Part shown: one piece after another, positions 1 through 6,226 of the stretch | Layout of the letters: each line of letters begins with the position of its first letter | How positions within the stretch are numbered: position 1 is the first letter of the stretch | Assembly: GCA_947631885.1 (NCBI GenBank) | Contig: CANRMZ010000035.1 | Coordinates: 1 to 9,433, forward strand | Length of the DNA: 9,433 nucleotides | DNA from: an uncultured Bacilli bacterium | GTDB taxonomy: Bacteria > Bacillota_I > Bacilli_A > RF39 > UBA660 | Direction of reading: 5' to 3' | The notes under the pieces: generated by a model | What the model was told of the DNA's origin: nothing | The model's input: the letters and a program-made list of their open reading frames with translations, nothing else | Databases searched by the model: none | Program-made: the position numbers and the translations under genes

Positions 1-1222
1 CGGCAGGTTGGTTATCAGCAGCAGTTGAGAATACTTGACTCTTGCTTGTAGGGATTGTCGTATTTCTTGGAATTAATACAGTCATTACATTACCTAGAGT
101 TTCAATACCAAGTGATAATGGTGTAACATCAAGTAGAACGATATCATTAACTTCACCAGTTAAAACACCACCTTGAATAGCAGCACCCATAGCTACAACT
201 TCATCAGGGTTAACACTCTTATTAGGTTCTTGACCTAATTCTTTCTTAACAAGATCTTGAATATAAGGGATTCTTGAAGATCCACCTACTAAAACAACTT
301 TGTTAATATCTTTATTAGTTAATTTAGCATCTTTTAAAGCTTTATGAACAGCATCAAGAGTACTATCAAATAAATCTTTACATAAGTCTTCGAATTTAGC
401 TCTTGTTAATGTTGTCTCTAAGTGTAGAGGTTCTTTATCATCATTTTGGGCAATGAATGGTAAAGAAATTTGAGCTGTTGTCATTGAAGATAAGTCTTTC
501 TTAGCTTTTTCAGCAGCATCTTTAATTCTTTGCATTGCCATTGCATCTTTAGAAAGATCTACACCATTTTCTTTCTTAAATTCTTTAACTAAGTGTTCAA
601 CAACTCTTTCATCAAAGTCATCGCCACCTAAATGGTTATTACCTGAAGTTGCTTTAACTTCAAATACACCATCACCAAGTTCAAGAATAGATACATCAAA
701 TGTACCACCACCTAGGTCATATACTAAGATTGTTTGAAGTTCATCTTGTTTATCAAGACCATATGCTAAAGCAGCAGCAGTTGGTTCATTGATAATTCTT
801 TCTACTTCAAGGCCAGCAATTTTACCAGCATTTTTAGTAGCTTGTCTTTGGGCATCATTGAAATATGCAGGAACTGTAATAACAGCTTTAGTTACTTTTT
901 CGCCTAGATAACTTTCTGCATCAGCTTTAAGTTTAGCTAAGATTTTAGCACTAATTTCTTCAGGAGTATATTTTTTATCGTTAGCTTCTACTTTCTCCTT
1001 AGTACCCATTTTTCTTTTAATAGAAGAAATAGTATTCTTAACATTAGTTACTGCTTGTCTTTTAGCAGTTTCTCCTACTAATTCTTCACCGTTTTTAAAT
1101 GCTACAACACTTGGTGTTGTACGGTTTCCTTCAGCATTAGGGATTACTTTAGGGTCCCCACCCTCTAATACAGCGACACAACTATTTGTTGTACCTAAAT
1201 CTATACCAATAATTTTACTCAT
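1..1222 (-). CDS. dnaK: Chaperone DnaK (Hsp70), 3' end beyond the window
   Basis: ATP-dependent Hsp70 chaperone that binds unfolded segments in the cytoplasm and cycles with DnaJ and the exchange factor GrpE. The visible 407 codons cover the nucleotide-binding domain and the start of the substrate-binding beta domain. Key signs are the N-terminal GIDLGTTNS phosphate loop (residues 6-14), the second phosphate motif DLGGGTFDV (from D169), VGGSSRIP near residue 312, the interdomain linker with DVTPLSLGIETLG, and the NTTIPTSKSQVFSTAADNQ stretch at the cut edge. A full DnaK has about 600 residues, so roughly a third is missing off the left edge. The ATG at 1220-1222 is preceded by GAAAGGA (1234-1240) with an 11-nt gap. 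It is the third gene of the hrcA operon, 24 nt after grpE, and dnaJ is expected next. No frameshift is visible. Confidence 0.98.
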   Translation of the reverse strand, partial: MSKIIGIDLGTTNSCVAVLEGGDPKVIPNAEGNRTTPSVVAFKNGEELVGETAKRQAVTNVKNTISSIKRKMGTKEKVEANDKKYTPEEISAKILAKLKADAESYLGEKVTKAVITVPAYFNDAQRQATKNAGKIAGLEVERIINEPTAAALAYGLDKQDELQTILVYDLGGGTFDVSILELGDGVFEVKATSGNNHLGGDDFDERVVEHLVKEFKKENGVDLSKDAMAMQRIKDAAEKAKKDLSSMTTAQISLPFIAQNDDKEPLHLETTLTRAKFEDLCKDLFDSTLDAVHKALKDAKLTNKDINKVVLVGGSSRIPYIQDLVKKELGQEPNKSVNPDEVVAMGAAIQGGVLTGEVNDIVLLDVTPLSLGIETLGNVMTVLIPRNTTIPTSKSQVFSTAADNQPA

Positions 1223-1246
1223 TTTTATTCATTTCCTTTCAATTAA

Positions 1247-1804
1247 TTACTCGTTTACTTTTACCATAGCTACACGTATAACTTTATCATTATACATATA
1301 ACCTTTTTGCATAACATCAAGAACAATGCCTTGTTCTTCATCCATGATGTTCGCCGTCATAATAGCTTCCATCTTGGTAGGATCAAATGGTTTACCTAAA
1401 GCTTCAATTTCGGTAACGCCAATAGCTTGAAGCGTACTTAAAAGTGAAGTATAAATCATTTTAAACCCTGATAAGAACTTAGATAATTCATCTGTAAGAT
1501 TAGCATCATCTAAAGATATTGCTCTTTCAAAGTTATCTATAATAGGAAGTATTTCCTTTATTAATTTCTCCCCGTCATATTTATATATGTTAGCTTTTTC
1601 TTGTTCATGACGACGAGACATATTTTGCATTTCAGCACTTAACCTCAAAACTTTATCTGTAAGTTCAGCATTTTGTTTTTGAAGTTTTTCTAATTCTTCA
1701 TTTTTGCTAGACTTTCTTGATAGAACTTTCTTGATGGTATTTTTAGTTTCTGAAGTTTTACTTTCCGTTTTATTCATTTCAATATTTTCTGTTTTTTCTT
1801 CCAC
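1247..1804 (-). CDS. grpE: GrpE, nucleotide exchange factor for DnaK
   Basis: Cytoplasmic dimeric cochaperone that releases ADP from DnaK. The 185-residue protein has the family layout: a charged, disordered N-terminus (about 1-35), a long coiled-coil helix (about 36-95, ELEKLQKQNAELTDKVLRL), then a four-helix-bundle and beta-wing region ending in the typical QKGYMYNDKVIRVAMVKV. The start is GTG at 1802-1804, whose G is shared with the TAG stop of hrcA (1-nt overlap). AGAAGGAT at 1813-1820, 8 nt upstream, supports this start over an internal ATG at codon 10. The tight junction to hrcA implies translational coupling in the CIRCE-controlled heat-shock operon. Length and C-terminus are normal for the family. 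Confidence 0.97.
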   Translation of the reverse strand: MEEKTENIEMNKTESKTSETKNTIKKVLSRKSSKNEELEKLQKQNAELTDKVLRLSAEMQNMSRRHEQEKANIYKYDGEKLIKEILPIIDNFERAISLDDANLTDELSKFLSGFKMIYTSLLSTLQAIGVTEIEALGKPFDPTKMEAIMTANIMDEEQGIVLDVMQKGYMYNDKVIRVAMVKVNE

Positions 1805-2814
1805 TATTTTTCATCCTTCTTTTTCATTTCATTTAGAACATAATCTAAAAGTCCCATGACTCTAGCATATTCCATTCTCTTTGGACCAATGACAGCAACA
1901 GTACCAGATTCACCATTTATGTCATATTTTCTTTTAATGACTGTGGTGTTGGGATCAACTTCTGAATCTTTACCAATATAAACTTTTAGTTCATCATTAT
2001 CTTTATCATTAACAACGTGTTTGATAAATTTTTGATCATCAAGTTTATAGGCAAGTTTCTTAATTGTTTCCGCATCATTATATTCTGGTTGTTCTAGGAC
2101 TTTGGCCCTACCTACGACTCTTATATCGTCAGCTTCTTGCATAGCGAAGTCACTAAGAGCGTTATAAAAGATATGATATATTCTTTCATAATCTACCATT
2201 TGTTTAGCAATGATAGGTTTAATTTCAAACTCAAGTCTTGAAGCAACTTCATTAATTGGAGTTCCTGTAAGCATCTTGTTAATAATCTCGCTTGTCTTAA
2301 TAAGTTCTTTGATATCCGTTTGTTCCTCTAATTGGAATTGTTTATTTTCAACAACACCTTTATTAGTACAAACAAGAGCAACAATTTTATTATTATCGAT
2401 TGGAATGATACTTACTTGCTTTAGAAGATTACCTTCGGCATTACTTCCCAATACGACGGAAGCATAACTAGTCAAATCACTAATTATTTCCATACATTGG
2501 CTAATAGCATCGGATAACACTAAGTCTTGATTTTTAACGATATTTTGAAGCTTTAAAACATCGGATCCCGTAAGCTTTTCGGGTTCCATTAAATGTTCTA
2601 CATAGTATCGATAACCACTTTCACTGGGAATTCTACCAGAGGAAATATGGTTCTTTTCAATGTAACCAAGGCTTTCCAAAACGGCCATTTCATTTCGAAT
2701 AGTTGCACTGGATAGTTTAAACTTTTGACATAAGCTCTTACTACCAACAGGCTTTACAGTTTTAACATAAGTTTCAACAATAACCTTTAATAGGTCTTCT
2801 TGCCTTTTGTCCAT
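1804..2814 (-). CDS. hrcA: HrcA, heat-inducible transcription repressor
   Basis: Dimeric repressor that binds CIRCE inverted repeats and shuts off its own operon until heat stress occupies the chaperones. In the established model it needs GroEL to stay folded. The 336-residue protein shows an N-terminal winged helix (about 1-75; KPVGSKSLCQKFKLSSATIRNEM helix-turn-helix, then the wing SSGRIPSESGYRYYV), the GAF-like and dimerisation region, and a C-terminal GESGTVAVIGPKRMEYARVMGLLDYV typical of HrcA. I chose ATG at 2812-2814 because AAAGGA (2820-2825) lies 5 nt upstream. An in-frame GTG at 2830-2832 has no ribosome site and lies inside the CIRCE element. First gene of hrcA-grpE-dnaK. Autoregulation is visible from the operators upstream. 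Confidence 0.96.
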   Translation of the reverse strand: MDKRQEDLLKVIVETYVKTVKPVGSKSLCQKFKLSSATIRNEMAVLESLGYIEKNHISSGRIPSESGYRYYVEHLMEPEKLTGSDVLKLQNIVKNQDLVLSDAISQCMEIISDLTSYASVVLGSNAEGNLLKQVSIIPIDNNKIVALVCTNKGVVENKQFQLEEQTDIKELIKTSEIINKMLTGTPINEVASRLEFEIKPIIAKQMVDYERIYHIFYNALSDFAMQEADDIRVVGRAKVLEQPEYNDAETIKKLAYKLDDQKFIKHVVNDKDNDELKVYIGKDSEVDPNTTVIKRKYDINGESGTVAVIGPKRMEYARVMGLLDYVLNEMKKKDEK

Positions 2815-2819
2815 TTCGG

Positions 2820-2825
2820 TCCTTT
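2820..2825 (-). promoter_or_regulatory. Ribosome binding site that sets the hrcA start
   Basis: AAAGGA on the minus strand, 5 nt before the ATG at 2814. It decides against the GTG at 2832, which has only CIRCE sequence upstream of it. Confidence 0.75.
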
Positions 2826-2852
2826 CTAGCACTCTTCTTTATCAAGTGCTAA
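2826..2852. promoter_or_regulatory. CIRCE operator 1 (HrcA binding site)
   Basis: On the minus strand the arms are TTAGCACTT and GAGTGCTAG around a 9-nt spacer, two positions away from the consensus TTAGCACTC-N9-GAGTGCTAA. It begins at the predicted transcription start (about 2850) and ends just before the hrcA ribosome site, so bound HrcA would block promoter clearance. In mRNA it can fold as a hairpin in the 5' leader. Confidence 0.93.
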
Positions 2853-2856
2853 CAGT

Positions 2857-2885
2857 ATTATATTATGCTAATTAGCACTTGTCAA
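2857..2885 (-). promoter_or_regulatory. Sigma-A promoter of the hrcA-grpE-dnaK operon
   Basis: TTGACA (-35, plus-strand positions 2880-2885) and TATAAT (-10, 2857-2862) are both perfect, separated by exactly 17 nt. The predicted start is near 2850, giving a leader of about 36 nt. The -35 lies within CIRCE 2, and the start lies at the edge of CIRCE 1. Confidence 0.9.
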
Positions 2886-2899
2886 TACATAAGTGCTAA
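2872..2899. promoter_or_regulatory. CIRCE operator 2 over the -35, with a 10-nt spacer
   Basis: A perfect inverted repeat with TTAGCACTT and AAGTGCTAA arms, 10 nt apart rather than the usual 9. The repeat extends to 11-bp arms (2870-2880 and 2891-2901). It overlaps the -35 hexamer, so HrcA bound here would exclude RNA polymerase. On the plus strand it is followed by seven T (2900-2906), which makes it look like a terminator, although no plus-strand gene ends there. Confidence 0.85.
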
Positions 2900-2951
2900 T
2901 TTTTTTGTTTAAAAAGTCAAACAATAAAATTAGGCAAAAGAACTAGCTGAA

Positions 2952-3275
2952 ATGCCTATGCTTACGTATATTACAAGTATGAAAGATCAAATAAAATATT
3001 TAATTTATAAATTATTTATCTATGAAGAAGTAGATATTAACAATCCCCTTGTTATGTCATGTCTTACTAATATTATGCTTAAATATTATCCTGATTTTAA
3101 TAAAGAAGAAATAAAGAATATTATACAAAAAGTCTTTGAACCTTTTTGCTATAAAGAAAATACTCCCCTTTCCTTAACGGGTTTTAATAATAATCTAATA
3201 AATTATAGTGATTATAATGAACTTTATTTAGCCATTAAAAAATCGCTTATTTATAGCGATTCATTTGAGCCATAA
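2952..3275 (+). CDS. Hypothetical protein, 107 residues or fewer
   Basis: I do not recognise this protein. The frame is open from 2934 to the TAA at 3273-3275. In DNA this AT-rich roughly one random codon in twelve would be a stop, so over 100 open codons argues for a real gene. The product is rich in Tyr, Ile, Asn and Lys, looks mostly helical (KDQIKYLIYKLFIYEE; KEEIKNIIQKVFEPF), and has no clear signal peptide or membrane span. The start is unsure: ATG at 2952, 2958 or 2979 (MKDQIKYL), none with a good ribosome site, unlike most other genes here. It is divergent from hrcA and converges on yneF, overlapping its 3' end by 29 nt. It is the only plus-strand gene in the window besides lexA. Function unknown. 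Confidence 0.6.
   Translation: MPMLTYITSMKDQIKYLIYKLFIYEEVDINNPLVMSCLTNIMLKYYPDFNKEEIKNIIQKVFEPFCYKENTPLSLTGFNNNLINYSDYNELYLAIKKSLIYSDSFEP
3237..3261 (-). terminator. Intrinsic terminator of yneF, containing its stop codon
   Basis: On the minus strand, stem AATCGCT / AGCGATT (plus positions 3255-3261 and 3241-3247) with a 7-nt loop, followed by a T run (3242-3237). The yneF TAA (3249-3247) spans the loop and the start of the 3' arm. The whole element lies inside the last codons of the convergent plus-strand gene. Confidence 0.75.
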
Positions 3276-3462
3276 CTTGTTTAACTTGTTTTTGACTTGG
3301 CTTTCTACCCATTGCACTCATCATTGCTTCAACCATCTTCTCATTAATCGGAGGATTTTTATCAAGCATTTTCTTTGTAACTGTTCTTGCAATAAAAAAG
3401 CCAAGAAGTAAACCAACAATTAGGCTACCTACACTCCATAATACAGTTTCTAAAACCGGCAT
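3247..3462 (-). CDS. yneF: YneF family (UPF0154) small membrane protein
   Basis: A 71-residue protein with one N-terminal membrane helix (about residues 7-27, LWSVGSLIVGLLLGFFIART) and a cytoplasmic basic tail. It carries the family hallmarks KNPPINEKMVEAMM and MGRKPSQKQVKQVMAQMN, which match B. subtilis YneF nearly position for position as I recall it. The molecular role of the family is not established. ATG at 3460-3462 follows a strong AAGGAGGA (3467-3474). It lies downstream of sirA in the same orientation, as in Bacillus. It has a likely promoter of its own over the sirA stop and a terminator that includes its stop codon. Confidence 0.95.
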   Translation of the reverse strand: MPVLETVLWSVGSLIVGLLLGFFIARTVTKKMLDKNPPINEKMVEAMMSAMGRKPSQKQVKQVMAQMNRYK

Positions 3463-3482
3463 AATGTCCTCCTTACACTTTC

Positions 3483-3511
3483 ATTTTACTATACTTTAGC
3501 CATTTTAACAA
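3483..3511 (-). promoter_or_regulatory. Probable promoter of yneF
   Basis: TTGTTA (-35, 3506-3511) and TAAAAT (-10, 3483-3488) with a 17-nt spacer. The -35 overlaps the TAA stop of sirA. The predicted leader is about 14 nt and contains the yneF ribosome site. Confidence 0.5.
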
Positions 3512-3912
3512 TAAATTTCATCGAGCCAGAAATAATCCTTATTCTCAAAATCGCAAACAAATAAATTATAGTCATTTAATTTTTTTAATAAAGGTATTTT
3601 TAAAGTATTACAATTACATATAAGATAACTATTTTTTATTTCAATTTCGCATCTTTCGTCGCGATACTTATTATAGTAAGTATGATGATTATTAACATAC
3701 ATATAATAATCATTATCTTTAAAATCATTTACGATTCTCTGATTAATAATACTTTTATTAAATTTATTAGCTAGCTGCTCATATAAATTTTGGGCCATAT
3801 ATAAATCTTTGGTGTTATGAATTGATTCAAAGCTTTTAAATAAAACATAAGGGCTATCTTTTGTTAATATTTCCATTTCTTTATTAACATTAAATATATA
3901 AAACGTCCTCAT
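3505..3912 (-). CDS. sirA: SirA-like inhibitor of DnaA-dependent replication initiation
   Basis: A 135-residue soluble protein that I assign to the SirA family, whose Bacillus member binds domain I of DnaA and blocks new rounds of initiation, notably on entry into sporulation. Sequence signs are the opening MRTFYIFNVNKEMEILTKD, the PYVLFKSFESIH helix region, and the C-terminal LFVCDFENKDYFWLDE, which fit the family as I remember it. Context is strong: it sits between tkt and yneF, as yneE (sirA) does in B. subtilis. I start at ATG 3910-3912, 7 nt after the end of GG in GGTGAT (3917-3922). An in-frame ATG at 3931-3933 overlaps the probable -10 box and has no ribosome site. Whether this organism sporulates cannot be told here. 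A general role in initiation control is possible. Confidence 0.75.
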   Translation of the reverse strand: MRTFYIFNVNKEMEILTKDSPYVLFKSFESIHNTKDLYMAQNLYEQLANKFNKSIINQRIVNDFKDNDYYMYVNNHHTYYNKYRDERCEIEIKNSYLICNCNTLKIPLLKKLNDYNLFVCDFENKDYFWLDEIYC

Positions 3913-3916
3913 TAAA

Positions 3917-3922
3917 ATCACC
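3917..3922 (-). promoter_or_regulatory. Ribosome binding site that sets the sirA start
   Basis: GGTGAT on the minus strand, 4 nt before the ATG at 3912. It favours the shorter form over the ATG at 3933, which has only T-rich DNA upstream. Confidence 0.5.
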
Positions 3923-3928
3923 ATGTTA

Positions 3929-3937
3929 ATCATAGCA
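3929..3937 (-). promoter_or_regulatory. Possible extended -10 promoter of sirA
   Basis: TGC-TATGAT on the minus strand, just past the T run of the tkt terminator. No good -35 is visible. The predicted start near 3923 would give a leader of only about 10 nt. Confidence 0.35.
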
Positions 3938-3947
3938 AAACAAAGGC

Positions 3948-3978
3948 AAAAAAAATGTCGAATCTTATTCCGATTCGA
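3948..3978 (-). terminator. Intrinsic terminator of tkt, with the stop codon in its loop
   Basis: On the minus strand, a 7-bp stem TCGAATC / GATTCGA (plus positions 3972-3978 and 3958-3964), loop GGAATAA, then CA and eight T (3955-3948). The TAA stop of tkt (3967-3965) is in the loop, and the 5' arm encodes the last residues. Confidence 0.8.
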
Positions 3979-5947
3979 TCAATTCTTTTACTTTAAATAA
4001 TAAAGAGTTATAGTCAAAATTGTTATATTTTAAAACATCATCTTTTTTACCTGACATACCAAAGTTATCAATACCTATTGTGTATTTAGGACTTGAAGCA
4101 AAGCGATTCCACATTAAGGTTGAGCCTGCTTCCAAAGTAATTATTTTAGTATCCTTTGGTAAAAGTTTTTCTTCATAAACCGGATTTTGTTTTAAGAAAA
4201 GCTCCATGCATGGCATCGATACAACTCTTATATCCTTGCCACTTGCAAATAAATCTTCGGCAATCTTGTTAGCAATAGCAACTTCACTTCCCGTGGCAAC
4301 AATAACACCATCTAAACGATATTTTTCTTTTCTTACAACATAAGCTCCATATTGAACATATTTGCCATTAGTATGTTTTAATATATTCATCTTTTCTTTA
4401 GAGATAACTAAAGAAAATGGTCCTTGATGTTTTAAGATATATTCCCAAGCTCCAATTATCTCATTAATATCACATGGTCTAAAGACCGTCATATTAGGAA
4501 TTGTTCTTAACATTGATAATTGTTCAACGGGTTCATGGCTTGGTCCATCTTGACCAATGCTAATGCTATCATGCGTAAATATATAAGTAACCGGCAAATT
4601 CATAAGGGCACTCATTCGCATCGCCGGTTTTAGATAATCAGCAAAAGCCAAGAACGTTGAGCCAAATACTCGTAAGCCAGATAATGCCATACCATTTAAT
4701 ATGCCACCCATAGCATGTTCTCTAACCCCAAAAGCAATATTGCGACCCGTAGGATTTTCATATGACAAAAGGCCACTGGTGTTAATAACCGTCTTGGTAC
4801 TTGTAGCAAGATCAGCCGAACCTCCTACAAAAAATCTAGTCTTCGGAGCAATAAAATTAATAACCTTTTCATTAGATATAATTCCTTGCTCACAATATTT
4901 ATCATTAATCTTATAATTAGTGCTATCAAAGTCAACTGAAAAATCATTCTTTTCAATTAAATTAATAATGTTTAAAAGCTCACTATTATTTTCTCTTAAT
5001 TCATTAAATTCTCTAAGCCATAGTTCATATTTTTTACTTACTCTATTAATAATAAAATCCGTAACATAATTTCGCGATTCTTCGTTATAAACAAACGGTT
5101 CAAGAGGCAAGTGATATTTTTCTTTTAAAGATTTAACATCATCATTTTCTAGTACATGACCATGAACCATAGAAGTGCCTTCTAAAATACTTCCTTCACC
5201 TATTTTGGTATTACATATTATTAAAGTTGGCATATCAGATTTATGAGCATCTTTCAAAGCTGATGATATATCATTAACGTTATTACCATTTTTAACATTA
5301 ATTATATTAAAGTCTAAAGCCTCGAATCGAGAAATTAAATCTTCAGTAAAGCTTATACTTGTACTGCCATCTATTTGGACCTTGTTACTATCCAGTATAA
5401 CTACAAGCTTATTTAGTTTTTGGTTACTAGCAAAGGATAAAGCTTCATAAGAGATGCCTTCCTGTAAGTCACCCTCAGAACATAAAACATATGTATAATA
5501 ATCAATTAAATTACTTTTCTTATCAATAGCTCTGCATAGATTTTCATAATACCTCTCTGCTAAAGCCATACCTACGGCATTAGCTATACCTTGACCTAAA
5601 GGTCCTGTTGAACATTCAACACCTAAATCAATATTAACTTCTGGATGTCCTGGGGTAAATGAATCAACATCTCTAAAGCGTTGTAAATCAGCTAAAGTCA
5701 AATCAAATCCTGCGAAATATAACATTGAATAAAGCATTGCACTACCATGACCAGCAGATAAAACAAAACGATCACGATTAACCCAATTAGGTCTTTTAGC
5801 AAGAACATTTAATTCATTAAGATATAATGCATATATGATTGGACTAGCACCAAGGACAATACCAGGATGACCACTTCCAGCATTTTGAATCATATCAATT
5901 GCGAGCATTTTCATTGAATTTAAAGCTTGGTCACTTTTACCAGCCAT
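3965..5947 (-). CDS. tkt: Transketolase (EC 2.2.1.1)
   Basis: Thiamine-diphosphate enzyme that moves two-carbon ketol units between sugar phosphates in the non-oxidative pentose phosphate pathway. At 660 residues it has full length. Visible signatures are GSGHPG (H27), SAGHGSAML (H67), GHPE (H101), STGPLGQGIANAVGMA (113-128), the ThDP/metal motif starting SEGDLQEGISYEA and ending near LDSNKVQIDG (D160 and N188), the glutamate of GVREHA (E410), THDSISIGQDGPSHEPVEQ (H459, H471) and a C-terminal domain with the VATGSEV phosphate-binding motif. ATG at 5945-5947 is preceded by GGGAAGTGAT. It lies 58 nt after the small membrane gene, upstream of sirA, as in the B. subtilis lexA-tkt region. rpe, the neighbouring pathway step, is also in this window. 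A 1-deoxyxylulose-5-phosphate synthase is excluded by these motifs. Confidence 0.97.
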   Translation of the reverse strand: MAGKSDQALNSMKMLAIDMIQNAGSGHPGIVLGASPIIYALYLNELNVLAKRPNWVNRDRFVLSAGHGSAMLYSMLYFAGFDLTLADLQRFRDVDSFTPGHPEVNIDLGVECSTGPLGQGIANAVGMALAERYYENLCRAIDKKSNLIDYYTYVLCSEGDLQEGISYEALSFASNQKLNKLVVILDSNKVQIDGSTSISFTEDLISRFEALDFNIINVKNGNNVNDISSALKDAHKSDMPTLIICNTKIGEGSILEGTSMVHGHVLENDDVKSLKEKYHLPLEPFVYNEESRNYVTDFIINRVSKKYELWLREFNELRENNSELLNIINLIEKNDFSVDFDSTNYKINDKYCEQGIISNEKVINFIAPKTRFFVGGSADLATSTKTVINTSGLLSYENPTGRNIAFGVREHAMGGILNGMALSGLRVFGSTFLAFADYLKPAMRMSALMNLPVTYIFTHDSISIGQDGPSHEPVEQLSMLRTIPNMTVFRPCDINEIIGAWEYILKHQGPFSLVISKEKMNILKHTNGKYVQYGAYVVRKEKYRLDGVIVATGSEVAIANKIAEDLFASGKDIRVVSMPCMELFLKQNPVYEEKLLPKDTKIITLEAGSTLMWNRFASSPKYTIGIDNFGMSGKKDDVLKYNNFDYNSLLFKVKELIESE

Positions 5948-5970
5948 ACTACATCACTTCCCTATTATCA

Positions 5971-5999
5971 ATTTTAACACAATCATTTATAAAATATAA
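5971..5999 (-). promoter_or_regulatory. Probable promoter of tkt
   Basis: Extended -10 TGT-TAAAAT (-10 at 5971-5976) with a weak -35 TTATAT (5994-5999) at a 17-nt spacing. No terminator separates the small upstream gene from tkt, so SOS-driven read-through into tkt is also possible. Confidence 0.45.
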
Positions 6000-6005
6000 C
6001 CCCGA

Positions 6006-6167
6006 TTATATGTTTAAAGTTTCGGCTGTGGATATAGTTGTCTGATTATTTTCTTTATCATACATCTTATAATCTGATATCAAAGAAAAAGTAGCGATTA
6101 TGATTGTCAGATAAAAAAATATAATTCCTCCGTAGTTAACAAAAATTTTCTTTAAAACTTTTTTCAT
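6006..6167 (-). CDS. Small single-pass membrane protein, candidate SOS division inhibitor (YneA/SosA position)
   Basis: A 53-residue protein: a basic N-terminus (MKKVLKKIF), one strong hydrophobic helix (about 13-33, YGGIIFFYLTIIIATFSLIS), then a polar tail of about 20 residues ending in TAETLNI. The positive-inside rule puts the tail outside. I start at ATG 6165-6167 because AAGGAT (6177-6182) lies 9 nt upstream. A longer frame back to ATG 6233 would run through the promoter. The gene is divergent from lexA and precedes tkt, exactly where yneA lies in B. subtilis and sosA lies next to lexA in Staphylococcus aureus. Those genes encode SOS-induced membrane proteins that halt septation. Unlike YneA it has no LysM domain, which is closer to SosA. 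The function is inferred from position, promoter and topology, not from sequence identity. Confidence 0.7.
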   Translation of the reverse strand: MKKVLKKIFVNYGGIIFFYLTIIIATFSLISDYKMYDKENNQTTISTAETLNI

Positions 6168-6176
6168 TCTTATCAC

Positions 6177-6182
6177 ATCCTT
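6177..6182 (-). promoter_or_regulatory. Ribosome binding site that sets the small membrane gene start
   Basis: AAGGAT on the minus strand, 9 nt before ATG 6167 and downstream of the predicted transcript start, which excludes the upstream in-frame ATG. Confidence 0.65.
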
Positions 6183-6189
6183 CGTTACA

Positions 6190-6218
6190 ATAATAAAGCA
6201 AATCTTTGTTCGTGTCAA
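6190..6218 (-). promoter_or_regulatory. Sigma-A promoter of the small membrane gene
   Basis: TTGACA (-35, 6213-6218) and TATTAT (-10, 6190-6195) with a 17-nt spacer. The spacer holds a LexA-box-like site. The start is predicted near 6183, so the leader is about 16 nt. Confidence 0.8.
6199..6212. promoter_or_regulatory. LexA-box-like site A
   Basis: CAAATCTTTGTTCG compared with the Bacillus-type box CGAAC-N4-GTTCG: the right half is perfect and the left is degenerate. It fills most of the spacer between the -35 and -10 of the small membrane gene. It shares the core AATCTTTGTT with site C in 9 of 10 positions. Confidence 0.5.
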
Positions 6219-6226
6219 TGGTATTA

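Noticed and set aside
2210..2467. Plus-strand open frame of 85 codons
   Set aside because: It lies wholly inside hrcA on the opposite strand, has no ribosome site, and its hydrophobic composition is the mirror of hrcA codons.
2815..2832. GTG start for hrcA six codons upstream
   Set aside because: It lies in the CIRCE repeat without a ribosome site. HrcA proteins typically begin near MDKRQ-like sequence.
4701..4916. Plus-strand open frame of 71 codons
   Set aside because: A shadow of tkt with no ribosome site and no sensible domain.
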